A stretch of 53,722 nucleotides of DNA from JAUILA01 sp964563925 (GTDB taxonomy: Bacteria; Bacteroidota; Bacteroidia; Cytophagales; Cyclobacteriaceae), in the NCBI GenBank assembly GCA_964563925.1, contig CAZLZD010000030.1, positions 1 through 53,722 on the forward strand, written 5' to 3'. The notes below the pieces were generated by a model. That model had not been told where the DNA came from. It did not search any database and was given only the letters and a program-made list of their open reading frames with translations. This document shows positions 43,343 through 51,222 of this stretch, piece by piece; the first letter of the stretch is position 1; each line of letters starts with the position of its first letter. Made by a program: the position numbers and the translations under genes.

Positions 43343-44080
43343 ATGAAAATACTGGTTTGCATAACACATGTTCCGGATACCACATCCAGGATAGCATTTA
43401 CTGACGACAATAAAAAATTTGATTCAAATGGGGTGCAGTACATCATCGGCCCGTACGATGACTACGCACTTGCCCGGGCGGTGGAACTTAAGGAGGAGAC
43501 CGGAGGGTCGATCACCGTGCTGAACGTGGGTACCCAGGAGACCGAGCCGACGATCCGGAAGGCACTGGCGATCGGTGCCGATGAGGCTATCCGGGTGAAT
43601 GCAGAACCAGTGGATTCCCTGTTTGTTGCCACGCAAATTGCCGAAGTTGCACGGAATGGAAATTATGATATGATCCTGATGGGACGTGAGTCGATTGACT
43701 TCAACGGCGGGATGGTACATGGGATGGTGGGTGAGATGCTGGGAATTCCGTCAGTCTCGCCGGTCATGACCCTCGAACTTTCCGGAAACACGGCTAAAAT
43801 GACCCGTGAAATTGAAGGTGGAAAGGAATCTCTCGAAGTGAATACGCCCTTTGTTGCCGGCTGTCAGGAGCCCATTGCCGAATGGAAGATTCCGAATATG
43901 CGCGGCATTATGTCGGCCCGGACCAAACCATTAAACGTAGTGGAGCCATCGGGCAATGAACAGGCCACAACGCTTCAGAAGTTTGCTTTACCCCCGGCCA
44001 AAGGCGAGGTCAAAATGATCGATGCCGACAATGTCGGGGAGCTGGTTCAGCTGTTAAAAAATGAAGCAAAGGTGCTTTGA
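43343..44080 (+). CDS. etfB: Electron transfer flavoprotein, beta subunit
   Basis: Takes electrons from acyl-CoA dehydrogenases together with EtfA. A 245-residue protein with MKILVCITHVPDT at the start, and YIIGPYDDYALARAVELKE and LMGRESIDFNGGMVHGMVGEML as the conserved ETF-beta core and AMP/FAD contact region. A TATCTTCG box (about 43294) lies upstream. etfA follows after 49 bp. A dehydrogenase donor in this window is the GCDH at 11.3 kb. Confidence 0.96.
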   Translation: MKILVCITHVPDTTSRIAFTDDNKKFDSNGVQYIIGPYDDYALARAVELKEETGGSITVLNVGTQETEPTIRKALAIGADEAIRVNAEPVDSLFVATQIAEVARNGNYDMILMGRESIDFNGGMVHGMVGEMLGIPSVSPVMTLELSGNTAKMTREIEGGKESLEVNTPFVAGCQEPIAEWKIPNMRGIMSARTKPLNVVEPSGNEQATTLQKFALPPAKGEVKMIDADNVGELVQLLKNEAKVL

Positions 44081-44129
44081 TCCGTCTAATTTTTCTTATA
44101 ATCGTAAACACGCAAAATCTCTGAAATAA

Positions 44130-45086
44130 ATGGCCACACTAGTATTTGTTGAAAGTGCTGAAGGAAAAATAAAAAAGTCATCTCTTGAAGCTGTTGCCTA
44201 TGCAGCGGCCATGGGCGGGGATGTAACCGCCATTGCCCTGGGTAGTAATATAGAGGAATCCGAATTGAAGGGAATTGGAAAATTCGGGGCAGGAAAGGTG
44301 TTGCACCAGTCTGACGACCGTCTCAACAAAGGGGTGATCCAGGCATATGCATCGGTCCTGGCCGATGCCATGGAAGCGGAAGGCGCCGACGTGCTTGTAC
44401 TCGCCAATTCTTCCCTGGGTAATCCGGTTTCCGCCCGTGTAGCGGTCAAAACGGATGCGAGCCTGGTATCAAATGTGACAGAATTGCCTGACACATCCGG
44501 GGACTTCACCGTAACCCGAAGTATATACACCGGTAAGGCATTCGCGACTGTTACCCTCACAAAGCCCAGAAAGATTTTAGCCATTAAAAAGAATGCGGTT
44601 GAATTAAAGGAAACCGGCGGTGAGGCCGTAGTGGAAGCCTTCAATTCTTCCCTCAATGAGGATGATTTTGCGACGAGTATTACTGCAACCGATAAGGCTA
44701 CCGGTGAAGTCCTGCTCCCTGAGGCAGAAATTGTGGTTTCAGGAGGACGTGGACTGAAGGGGCCGGAAAACTGGGGTATGATTGAAGAGCTGGCCAGCGA
44801 ACTGGGAGCAGCAACCGGCTGCAGTAAACCGGTTTCGGATATGGGATGGAGACCTCACCACGAGCACGTCGGACAGACCGGTGTAAAAGTCAGTCCGCAA
44901 CTCTACGTGGCGATCGGTATTTCCGGCGCGATACAGCACCTTGCCGGAGTTAATTCTTCCAAGAATATCCTGGTCATAAACAAAGATCCTGAAGCACCGT
45001 TCTTTAAGGCAGCGGACTATGGGATCGTGGGCGATGCTTTTGAGGTCGTGCCCAAATTAACCGAAGCAATTAAGGCAGCAAATTAA
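44130..45086 (+). CDS. etfA: Electron transfer flavoprotein, alpha subunit
   Basis: A 318-residue EtfA. The C-terminal FAD domain is well conserved: VSGGRGLKGPENWGMIEELA, GCSKPVSDMGWRPHHEHVGQTG, YVAIGISGAIQHLAGVNSS and INKDPEAPFFKAADYGIVGD. It pairs with EtfB just upstream to carry electrons to the quinone pool through ETF:quinone oxidoreductase, which is not in this window. The following DUF151 gene starts 4 bp later. Confidence 0.96.
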   Translation: MATLVFVESAEGKIKKSSLEAVAYAAAMGGDVTAIALGSNIEESELKGIGKFGAGKVLHQSDDRLNKGVIQAYASVLADAMEAEGADVLVLANSSLGNPVSARVAVKTDASLVSNVTELPDTSGDFTVTRSIYTGKAFATVTLTKPRKILAIKKNAVELKETGGEAVVEAFNSSLNEDDFATSITATDKATGEVLLPEAEIVVSGGRGLKGPENWGMIEELASELGAATGCSKPVSDMGWRPHHEHVGQTGVKVSPQLYVAIGISGAIQHLAGVNSSKNILVINKDPEAPFFKAADYGIVGDAFEVVPKLTEAIKAAN

Positions 45087-45090
45087 CGAG

Positions 45091-45690
45091 GTGGATAAAA
45101 TACGTTTAGACATATTAGGTTTGTCCTCCAGTCAGTCACAGGCCGGATCGTTTGCTCTTGTACTGGGTGAGGCTGAAGGAAACAGGAGGTTACCGATCAT
45201 CATCGGCATGTTTGAGGCCCAGGCCATTGCGATTGAGATTGAGAAGATAATTCCCAACCGTCCGATGACCCACGACCTGTTCAAGTCGTTTGCACACAGC
45301 TTCAACTACAAGGTCGAGGAAATTGTTATTTCGAACCTGAAGGAGGGTGTCTTCTTTGCAAAGATCGTTTGTTCCAATGGGGACGGTCAAATGGAGATCG
45401 ATGCCCGGCCCTCCGATGCCATAGCCATCGGGCTGAGGTTCGAAGCACCGATTTATACGTATGAGTCCATTCTCGCCGAGGCAGGTATTGTGCTGACTGA
45501 TGAAGGGGAGGATGATATTGCCGAAATAAAAAGTGAGCTTAAATCCACGAAATCCAAAAAGGAACCTTCTTCCGAGGATCTGAAAAACTTCACCATGGAT
45601 AAGCTTAATGAAATGCTTAACGATGCCATTGAGAAGGAGGATTACGAGCGGGCTGCCAAGATCAGGGATGAATTAAGCCGCAGAAATTGA
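45091..45690 (+). CDS. Bifunctional nuclease-family (DUF151) protein with UVR motif
   Basis: A 199-residue protein with GTG start. Residues about 5-135 are a bifunctional nuclease (BFN/DUF151) domain: LPIIIGMFEAQAIAIEIEK, RPMTHDLFKSFAHSF and IDARPSDAIAIGLRF. Residues about 165-199 form a UVR (UvrB/C-interacting) helical hairpin, MDKLNEMLNDAIEKEDYERA. Nuclease activity has been reported only for plant members; bacterial function is unclear. It begins 4 bp after etfA and is probably in the same operon. Confidence 0.92.
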   Translation: MDKIRLDILGLSSSQSQAGSFALVLGEAEGNRRLPIIIGMFEAQAIAIEIEKIIPNRPMTHDLFKSFAHSFNYKVEEIVISNLKEGVFFAKIVCSNGDGQMEIDARPSDAIAIGLRFEAPIYTYESILAEAGIVLTDEGEDDIAEIKSELKSTKSKKEPSSEDLKNFTMDKLNEMLNDAIEKEDYERAAKIRDELSRRN

Positions 45691-45716
45691 TTCCCATCCC
45701 GTACTAACTGAATAAC

Positions 45717-47030
45717 ATGGATTATTTACGGGGTTTACTGGGTCTGGCGGTTATCACAGCAGTTGCCTGGATTTTTTCACGGCACAGGAAACAGGTTGAC
45801 TGGCGCCTGGTAGGTATCGGCATCCTGTTGCAAATCATAATTGCCCTGCTGATCACTAAGGTTGATTTTGTGGAGGTCGGATTCAACTGGGTCAGCGCCA
45901 AATTCGTTACGTTTCTTAATTTTTCACTGGACGGGGCGGAATTCCTTTACGGTGAGTTGGCCAGAAACAGCGATGCCAATCCCGATGTACGGCATAACCT
46001 GGGCTTCCTTTTTGTTTTTCAGGCACTTCCCACCGTCATTTTCTTTTCTGCGGTTACTGCCGGTCTTTATTACCTGGGAGTACTTCAGAAGATTGTGTAT
46101 GGCTTCGCCTGGGTCATGATGAAAACGATGCGGCTTTCAGGCGCTGAAAGCCTGTCAGCAGCAGGAAATATTTTTCTGGGTCAGACAGAGGCCCCGCTGC
46201 TGGTCAAGCCCTTTATTTCCAAAATGACCAATTCCGAACTGCATTGCCTGATGACAGGAGGGATGGCCACGATCGCAGGAAGTGTACTGGGGGCGTATGT
46301 GTCATTCCTCGGTGGTGGCGATCCGGCCGAACAAAGCAAATTTGCCGCATACCTGTTAAGTGCTTCCATTATGAACGCGCCGGCTGCCATCGTAATGTCA
46401 AAAATATTCCTGCCTGAACTCAACCCCGACAAAGTCGATCATGAGATGCATGTAAACCGTGATTCGGTTGGCGTGAATGTGATCGATGCCCTGGCACGGG
46501 GTGCGTCTGACGGCGTCCGTCTGGCGTTGAATATCGCCGGCATGCTGCTGGCCTTCATCGCCGTGATATATGCCATAAACTGGATATTGGTGGATGGGCT
46601 GGGTGAGGTAACCGGACTTAATGCAATGGTAGTGGAAACCACCGACGGAGCTTTCCGGGGTTTCTCGCTGGAATATATTCTCGGACAAGTCTTTCGGCTC
46701 TTTGCGCTTGTCATGGGAGTGGAATGGTCTGAAACCATCAATGTCGGCTCCCTGCTTGGACAGAAGATTGTTATTAATGAATTCGTTGCTTACCTGAGCC
46801 TGGCAGATATGAAGGAAGCCGGACTGTTAAGTCCGAAAGCGGTGGTCATCTCTACCTATGCCCTTTGCGGGTTTGCCAACTTCAGTTCGATCGCCATCCA
46901 GATTGGAGGTATCGGAGTGATGGCGCCCAACCGCCAGGGAGATTTGTCAAGGCTTGGATTGCGCGCGCTGTTTGCAGCCACCCTTGCCACCATGATGACG
47001 GCCACCATCGCCGGTGCGTTGTTTGGTTGA
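45717..47030 (+). CDS. nupC: Concentrative nucleoside transporter (NupC/CNT family)
   Basis: A 437-residue inner-membrane carrier that imports nucleosides with H+ or Na+. Hydrophobic segments span the whole length. Family motifs include FLGQTEAPLLVKPF, MATIAGSVLGAYVSFLG and NEFVAYLSL followed by STYALCGFANFSSIAIQIGG, the highly conserved C-terminal block. It follows the DUF151 gene by 26 bp. A repeat element begins 10 bp after its stop codon. Confidence 0.94.
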   Translation: MDYLRGLLGLAVITAVAWIFSRHRKQVDWRLVGIGILLQIIIALLITKVDFVEVGFNWVSAKFVTFLNFSLDGAEFLYGELARNSDANPDVRHNLGFLFVFQALPTVIFFSAVTAGLYYLGVLQKIVYGFAWVMMKTMRLSGAESLSAAGNIFLGQTEAPLLVKPFISKMTNSELHCLMTGGMATIAGSVLGAYVSFLGGGDPAEQSKFAAYLLSASIMNAPAAIVMSKIFLPELNPDKVDHEMHVNRDSVGVNVIDALARGASDGVRLALNIAGMLLAFIAVIYAINWILVDGLGEVTGLNAMVVETTDGAFRGFSLEYILGQVFRLFALVMGVEWSETINVGSLLGQKIVINEFVAYLSLADMKEAGLLSPKAVVISTYALCGFANFSSIAIQIGGIGVMAPNRQGDLSRLGLRALFAATLATMMTATIAGALFG

Positions 47031-47039
47031 GCTTCCCCC

Positions 47040-47207
47040 CGTCATCCTGAACGGTGTACTCCACGTCATCCTGAACGGTGTACTCCACGTCATCCTGAAG
47101 GGTGTACTCCACGTCATCCTGAAGGGTGTACTCCACGTCATCCTGAACGGTGTACTCCACGTCATCCTGAACGGTGTACTCCACGTCATCCTGAACTGCT
47201 CTGACGA
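47040..47207. repeat. 24-bp tandem array, six units plus a partial
   Basis: The unit CGTCATCCTGAACGGTGTAC plus TCCA begins at 47040, 47064, 47088, 47112, 47136 and 47160, with a seventh CGTCATCCTGAAC at 47184. Units 3 and 4 read GAAGGG instead of GAACGG. There are no spacers, so this is not CRISPR. The repeated piece is the left terminus of the CGTCATCC element. Confidence 0.92.
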
Positions 47208-47347
47208 AAGTCAGAGCCGATTCAGGACCTGTACATTATCGATAGGTCCCGGCCAGACCCTGAATCGAGTTCAGGGCTTCGCCGGGATGACGAATGGTTG
47301 GTCCTTCGCCGGGATGACGAATGGTTGGTCCTTCGCCGGGATGACGA
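47184..47347. repeat. Hairpin-rich intergenic repeat element, copy B
   Basis: Between the last CGTCATCC and the GGGATGACG ends lie two clean hairpins: GCTCTGAC/GTCAGAGC with a GAAA tetraloop (47198-47217) and CCCTGAA/TTCAGGG (47258-47276). It shares ATTCAGGACCTGT and AGGTCCCG with copy A. Its right end is also amplified (next entry). Confidence 0.8.
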
Positions 47348-47354
47348 TCCTTGG
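47277..47354. repeat. 27-bp tandem array at the right end of element B
   Basis: CTTCGCCGGGATGACGAATG plus GTTGGTC starts at 47277 and 47304, with a third start at 47331 whose end diverges. The amplified piece is the right terminus (GGGATGACG) of the element. Confidence 0.9.
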
Positions 47355-47448
47355 AGGGCCAGTGATGACGATCATCCTTGTAGGGCCAGGGATAACGATC
47401 GTTAGAGGGCTTGTCAGGACGGAAGGGTACGCATCAGTACCTATCCAA

Positions 47449-49077
47449 TCAAACCTTACTCAGGTATTTCTCCTTGAGTACAGGCGCTGCCGCCCTGATT
47501 TCGTCGTTGGCAAAATCCTCATACTTTTTAAAATTCTCCGAGAACTTCGCGACCAGCTTATTGGCGGTGGTATAGTACCCTTCGTCATCCTGCCAGGTTT
47601 CCCGAGGGCTCAGGACGGAGGAGGGGACGCCCGGACACGTATGGGGCAGCTCAAAGTGGAACATGGAATGTTTGTGGAATCCCACATTGTCGAGGGTGCC
47701 ATTAAGTGCCGCGGTGATCATTGCCCGTGTATAGGGCAGCTTCATTCGTGATCCTTTGCCGTACGGACCGCCGGTCCATCCGGTATTCACCAGCCACACC
47801 TTTACGTCATGGTCCATCATCTTCTGGCCAAGCATCTCTGCGTATCGTGTGGGGTGCAGAGGCATAAACGGGGCTCCAAAGCAGGCAGAGAATACGGCTT
47901 GCGGTTCGGTTACACCCGCCTCGGTACCTGCCACCTTCGCGGTATACCCTGAAATAAAATGATACATGGCCTGGCCCTTGGTCATCCGGGAGATCGGGGG
48001 AAGTACGCCGTAGGCATCACAGGTCAGGAAGAAAATATTCCGGGGATGCCCGCCGACGGATGGCTCCACGGCATTGTCAATGTGGAAAATGGGATAGGAG
48101 GTACGTGTGTTTTCAGTGACTGAAGTGTTTTTAAAATCCACCGTACGGGTACCTTCATAGAATCTCGTGTTTTCCACGATGGCGCCGAACTTAATGGCGT
48201 CCCAGATCTCAGGTTCCTTCTCCCGGGTCAGGTCGATGGTTTTGGCATAACACCCGCCCTCAAAATTAAATACGTTTTTATCGGTCCATCCGTGTTCGTC
48301 ATCTCCGATCAGTCCCCGGTTAGGGTCGGCCGATAACGTAGTTTTTCCGGTGCCGGATAATCCGAAGAAAATGGCTGTATCGTGTTTCTTGGGGCCTATA
48401 TTGGCTGAGCAATGCATCGAAAGGACATTCCTTTCGTAGGGTAGCAGGAAATTGAGCACTGAAAAGATGCCTTTTTTCATTTCCCCGGCGTAGGCGGTGC
48501 CACCGATAAGGATCATTCGCTCCTTAAAATTGACAATAGCAAAATTTTCCTGGCGGGTGCCGTCGCTGTCCGGATCAGCCTTGAATTCCGGATCACAGAT
48601 AATCGTGAAATTAGGATCGAATTTACCCAGTTTATACCGGCTGGGGCGTAAGAACATGTTGTAACAAAACAGGTTTTGCCATGCCATGGTATTGATAACC
48701 CGCAATTTAAGCCTGTAATGCTTATCAGCCCCGGCATAGGCATCCCGTACATATAAGTCCCTGTCTTTCAGGTTTTCGATCATTTTATGCTTGATCCGGG
48801 TAAAGTTTTCCGGTGAAAAAGGAATATTGATATCTCCCCACCAGACCTCGTCCGCGGTAATTTCATCCTTGACAATAAAGCGGTCTTTAGGCGATCTGCC
48901 GGTAAAGCTGCCGGTGTCACAGGCCAGGGCACCGGTGTCGGTCAGGGTCCCCTCGTTATTGGCCAGTGCTTTTTCAATAAGCTCCGGCGGAGTCATATTC
49001 CAGTATACGTTGGCGGCATGGGTGATACCATAAGCATCCAGCCCTTTCGTGGCCGATTTCAGTCCATATTCTTGCAT
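47449..49077 (-). CDS. pckA: Phosphoenolpyruvate carboxykinase (ATP)
   Basis: Converts oxaloacetate and ATP to phosphoenolpyruvate, CO2 and ADP at the entry to gluconeogenesis. The 542-residue protein shows GSFTGRSPKDRFIV, the kinase-1a P-loop GLSGTGKTTLSADPNR (from 239), DDEHGWTDKNVFNFEGGCYAK, and YTRAMITAALNG near the C-terminus. The ATP form rather than the GTP form is clear from these motifs. It is convergent with nupC and has a plausible -7 box upstream. Confidence 0.97.
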   Translation of the reverse strand: MQEYGLKSATKGLDAYGITHAANVYWNMTPPELIEKALANNEGTLTDTGALACDTGSFTGRSPKDRFIVKDEITADEVWWGDINIPFSPENFTRIKHKMIENLKDRDLYVRDAYAGADKHYRLKLRVINTMAWQNLFCYNMFLRPSRYKLGKFDPNFTIICDPEFKADPDSDGTRQENFAIVNFKERMILIGGTAYAGEMKKGIFSVLNFLLPYERNVLSMHCSANIGPKKHDTAIFFGLSGTGKTTLSADPNRGLIGDDEHGWTDKNVFNFEGGCYAKTIDLTREKEPEIWDAIKFGAIVENTRFYEGTRTVDFKNTSVTENTRTSYPIFHIDNAVEPSVGGHPRNIFFLTCDAYGVLPPISRMTKGQAMYHFISGYTAKVAGTEAGVTEPQAVFSACFGAPFMPLHPTRYAEMLGQKMMDHDVKVWLVNTGWTGGPYGKGSRMKLPYTRAMITAALNGTLDNVGFHKHSMFHFELPHTCPGVPSSVLSPRETWQDDEGYYTTANKLVAKFSENFKKYEDFANDEIRAAAPVLKEKYLSKV

Positions 49078-49119
49078 AACAGATAGCTAATTCGTCAGGT
49101 TAATTGGTGATCTTCTCCT

Positions 49120-49127
49120 CAAAACTA
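49120..49127 (-). promoter_or_regulatory. Probable pckA -7 box
   Basis: On the minus strand TAGTTTTG matches TAnnTTTG and ends 42 nt upstream of the pckA ATG. No -33 TTTG was found at the expected distance. Confidence 0.4.
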
Positions 49128-49189
49128 GATAATATTTCAGAGGGTAAATAAGAATTTTCTGAATAATTCAATCGTTTGCATAAACTCAA

Positions 49190-49221
49190 TTTGTAATTGA
49201 AAGCGAGGGATAGTAGCTTTA
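49190..49221 (+). promoter_or_regulatory. Probable promoter of the OPT-POT transporter genes
   Basis: TTTG (49190-49193), a 20-bp spacer and TAGCTTTA (49214-49221) fit the Bacteroidota promoter with one mismatch in the -7 box. The predicted leader to the ATG at 49266 is about 40 nt. Confidence 0.6.
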
Positions 49222-49265
49222 GCCTTTTCCATACAATTAATTATTGAATTTATCTTACTTCATGC

Positions 49266-51212
49266 ATGAGTGAAGAACATAAGCCCCACGTAGGCTCGGG
49301 CACTAAACTTCCTGAAACCACGCTGAAAGCCGTATTGCTTGGCGTGTTCCTCTCGGCGGTACTCGCCGGGGCTAATGCCTACCTCGGACTCTTCGCCGGG
49401 ATGACCGTATCTGCATCGATACCCGCCGCGGTTATTTCAATGGCCATTCTCAAATTATTCAAGCGTCATAATATCCTGGAGAATAATGCGGTGCAGACCG
49501 CCGCATCCGCCGGGGAATCCCTGGCCGCCGGGGTTATTTTCACCTTTCCTGCCCTGGTGCTTATGGGCTACTGGACCGAGTTTAATTACGCAGAAACGGC
49601 CCTTATTGCACTTTCGGGCGGTATCCTCGGGGTCTTTTTCACGATCCCCCTCCGAAAGGCGCTGATCATTGATATGAAGCTGAAGTTTCCCGAAGGGATA
49701 GCCACCTCCGAGGTTCTGAAAACCGGCGAACAGGGGGGCAAGGCCATTAAGTACCTGGTGTGGGGCGGACTGATCGGTGCCGTGGTGAAATTCATTGAAT
49801 CCGGACTGAAACTTTGGGAAGGGGTTTTCGCCAAGGCAACGATCCTGGGCGAACGTACACTGGGCTTTGTCAGCCTCAACCTTTCCCCTGCCCTTATAGC
49901 GGTAGGCTATATTGTAGGGATTAACATAGCCGTTTTAATATTTCTGGGTGGTGCGATCAGCTGGTGGGTGGCCATACCCATTTATACCTCTATGTATGGC
50001 AATCCGGACGGACTCGCTGCGGTAGACCTGGGCTATGCTGTCTGGAGCTCCCAGATCAGGTTCCTGGGTGTGGGAGGAATGATTGTCGGAGGTATATGGG
50101 CCCTCATCAGCTTGCGGAAGACCCTGGGCGTAGCCCTGAGGGCAGGGGTTAAATCGTTCCGGGAAGCCTCGGACAAAGAAGTCGAACGCACCGAACAGGA
50201 TACGCCTATGAAGTGGGTGATCCTAGGGATCGGCGTCATGATCGTGCCGATCTTTGCGATCTACCTGCGGGAAATCCATGAAGTTTCCATTACCCTGGTA
50301 ATGGCAGTCATTATGCTGCTTGCCGGATTTCTGTTTGCCAGCGTAGCCGGGTACATGGCCGGACTGGTCGGAAGTTCGAATAACCCGATCTCCGGTGTGA
50401 CCATTGCCACCATACTTACTTCCTCACTGATCCTGCTGGTATTGATGGGTGATGATTCGACCAGCGGACCGGTAGCCGCTATTATGATCGGATCAGTTGT
50501 AGCTTGTGCCGCCGCCATTGCAGGAGATAATATGCAGGACCTGAAAGCAGGGTATCTGTTGGGGGCAACTCCGTTCCGGCAGCAAATTATGCAGTTCGCC
50601 GGCGTCATTGCCGCGGCGTTAACGCTGCCTTTTATCCTTGATCTGTTGAATGAAGGATATGGGTTCGGGCCGAAATCAGTGGAGAATCCTGATTCTCTCA
50701 CCGCACCGCAGGCGACCCTCATGCAGAGCGTGGCCGAAGGAGTTTTCGGGGGTAACCTGCCCTGGAACATAATTATCATAGGGATGATAATTGGCGTTAT
50801 TGTCATCATTATCGACCAGGTACTAGCAAAGCGTAATTCGAATTTCAGGATGCCGGTACTTGCCCTGGCAGTAGGATTGTACCTGCCATTTGAGCTGGAC
50901 AGTGCCATTATGCTCGGCGGCCTGGTGGCCTGGGCGGCGGATAAAGGAAGGAAAAGAATCAAAATAATGCATGGGGCTGAGGCAAGACAACTAAGTGCCC
51001 AGTCCGGATTATTGTTTGCATCGGGACTGATTACCGGGGAAGCGCTAATAGGGATCCTGCTGGCAGTTCCAGTAGCTATTTATGGTTCCAGCGATGTAAT
51101 GGCACTTACCGAGGGAGAGGTAAGCAGTATTCCCGGCCTGTTAATTATTGGCGCCATCTGTTACGGACTTTACCGGCTTGTGATTTCAACCTATAAACGA
51201 TACAAAGACTAA
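49266..51212 (+). CDS. OPT-family oligopeptide transporter
   Basis: A 648-residue polytopic membrane protein of the oligopeptide transporter family. Residues after about 20 are mostly hydrophobic helices. Conserved family segments include TLKAVLLGVFLSAVLAGANA, FAGMTVSASIPAAV, VQTAASAGESLAAGVIF, KFPEGIATSEVLK and GLVGSSNNPISGVT. It imports small peptides or metal-peptide complexes by proton coupling. The POT transporter gene follows after only 10 bp, so two peptide carriers of unrelated families share an operon. Confidence 0.93.
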   Translation: MSEEHKPHVGSGTKLPETTLKAVLLGVFLSAVLAGANAYLGLFAGMTVSASIPAAVISMAILKLFKRHNILENNAVQTAASAGESLAAGVIFTFPALVLMGYWTEFNYAETALIALSGGILGVFFTIPLRKALIIDMKLKFPEGIATSEVLKTGEQGGKAIKYLVWGGLIGAVVKFIESGLKLWEGVFAKATILGERTLGFVSLNLSPALIAVGYIVGINIAVLIFLGGAISWWVAIPIYTSMYGNPDGLAAVDLGYAVWSSQIRFLGVGGMIVGGIWALISLRKTLGVALRAGVKSFREASDKEVERTEQDTPMKWVILGIGVMIVPIFAIYLREIHEVSITLVMAVIMLLAGFLFASVAGYMAGLVGSSNNPISGVTIATILTSSLILLVLMGDDSTSGPVAAIMIGSVVACAAAIAGDNMQDLKAGYLLGATPFRQQIMQFAGVIAAALTLPFILDLLNEGYGFGPKSVENPDSLTAPQATLMQSVAEGVFGGNLPWNIIIIGMIIGVIVIIIDQVLAKRNSNFRMPVLALAVGLYLPFELDSAIMLGGLVAWAADKGRKRIKIMHGAEARQLSAQSGLLFASGLITGEALIGILLAVPVAIYGSSDVMALTEGEVSSIPGLLIIGAICYGLYRLVISTYKRYKD

Positions 51213-51222
51213 TCATTTAAGT

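Larger units (their letters stand above)
47031..47448. other. Gene-free convergent gap filled by repeats
   Basis: This 418-bp interval between nupC and the pckA 3' end contains the expanded repeat element B (47040-47354) with two internal tandem arrays. The rest, 47355-47448, has degenerate GGGCCAG-type pieces of the same family and nothing else I recognise. Frames reading through the arrays are period artefacts. Confidence 0.75.

Noticed and set aside
47040..47207. Regular 24-bp array as a possible CRISPR
   Set aside because: Units abut with no unique spacers, and there are no cas genes; it is a simple tandem repeat of an element terminus.
46882..47751. Reading frames through the 24-bp array encoding repetitive peptides on both strands
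   Set aside because: The period is a multiple of three, so open frames arise automatically. They overlap nupC and pckA on the wrong frames and have no start or family support.
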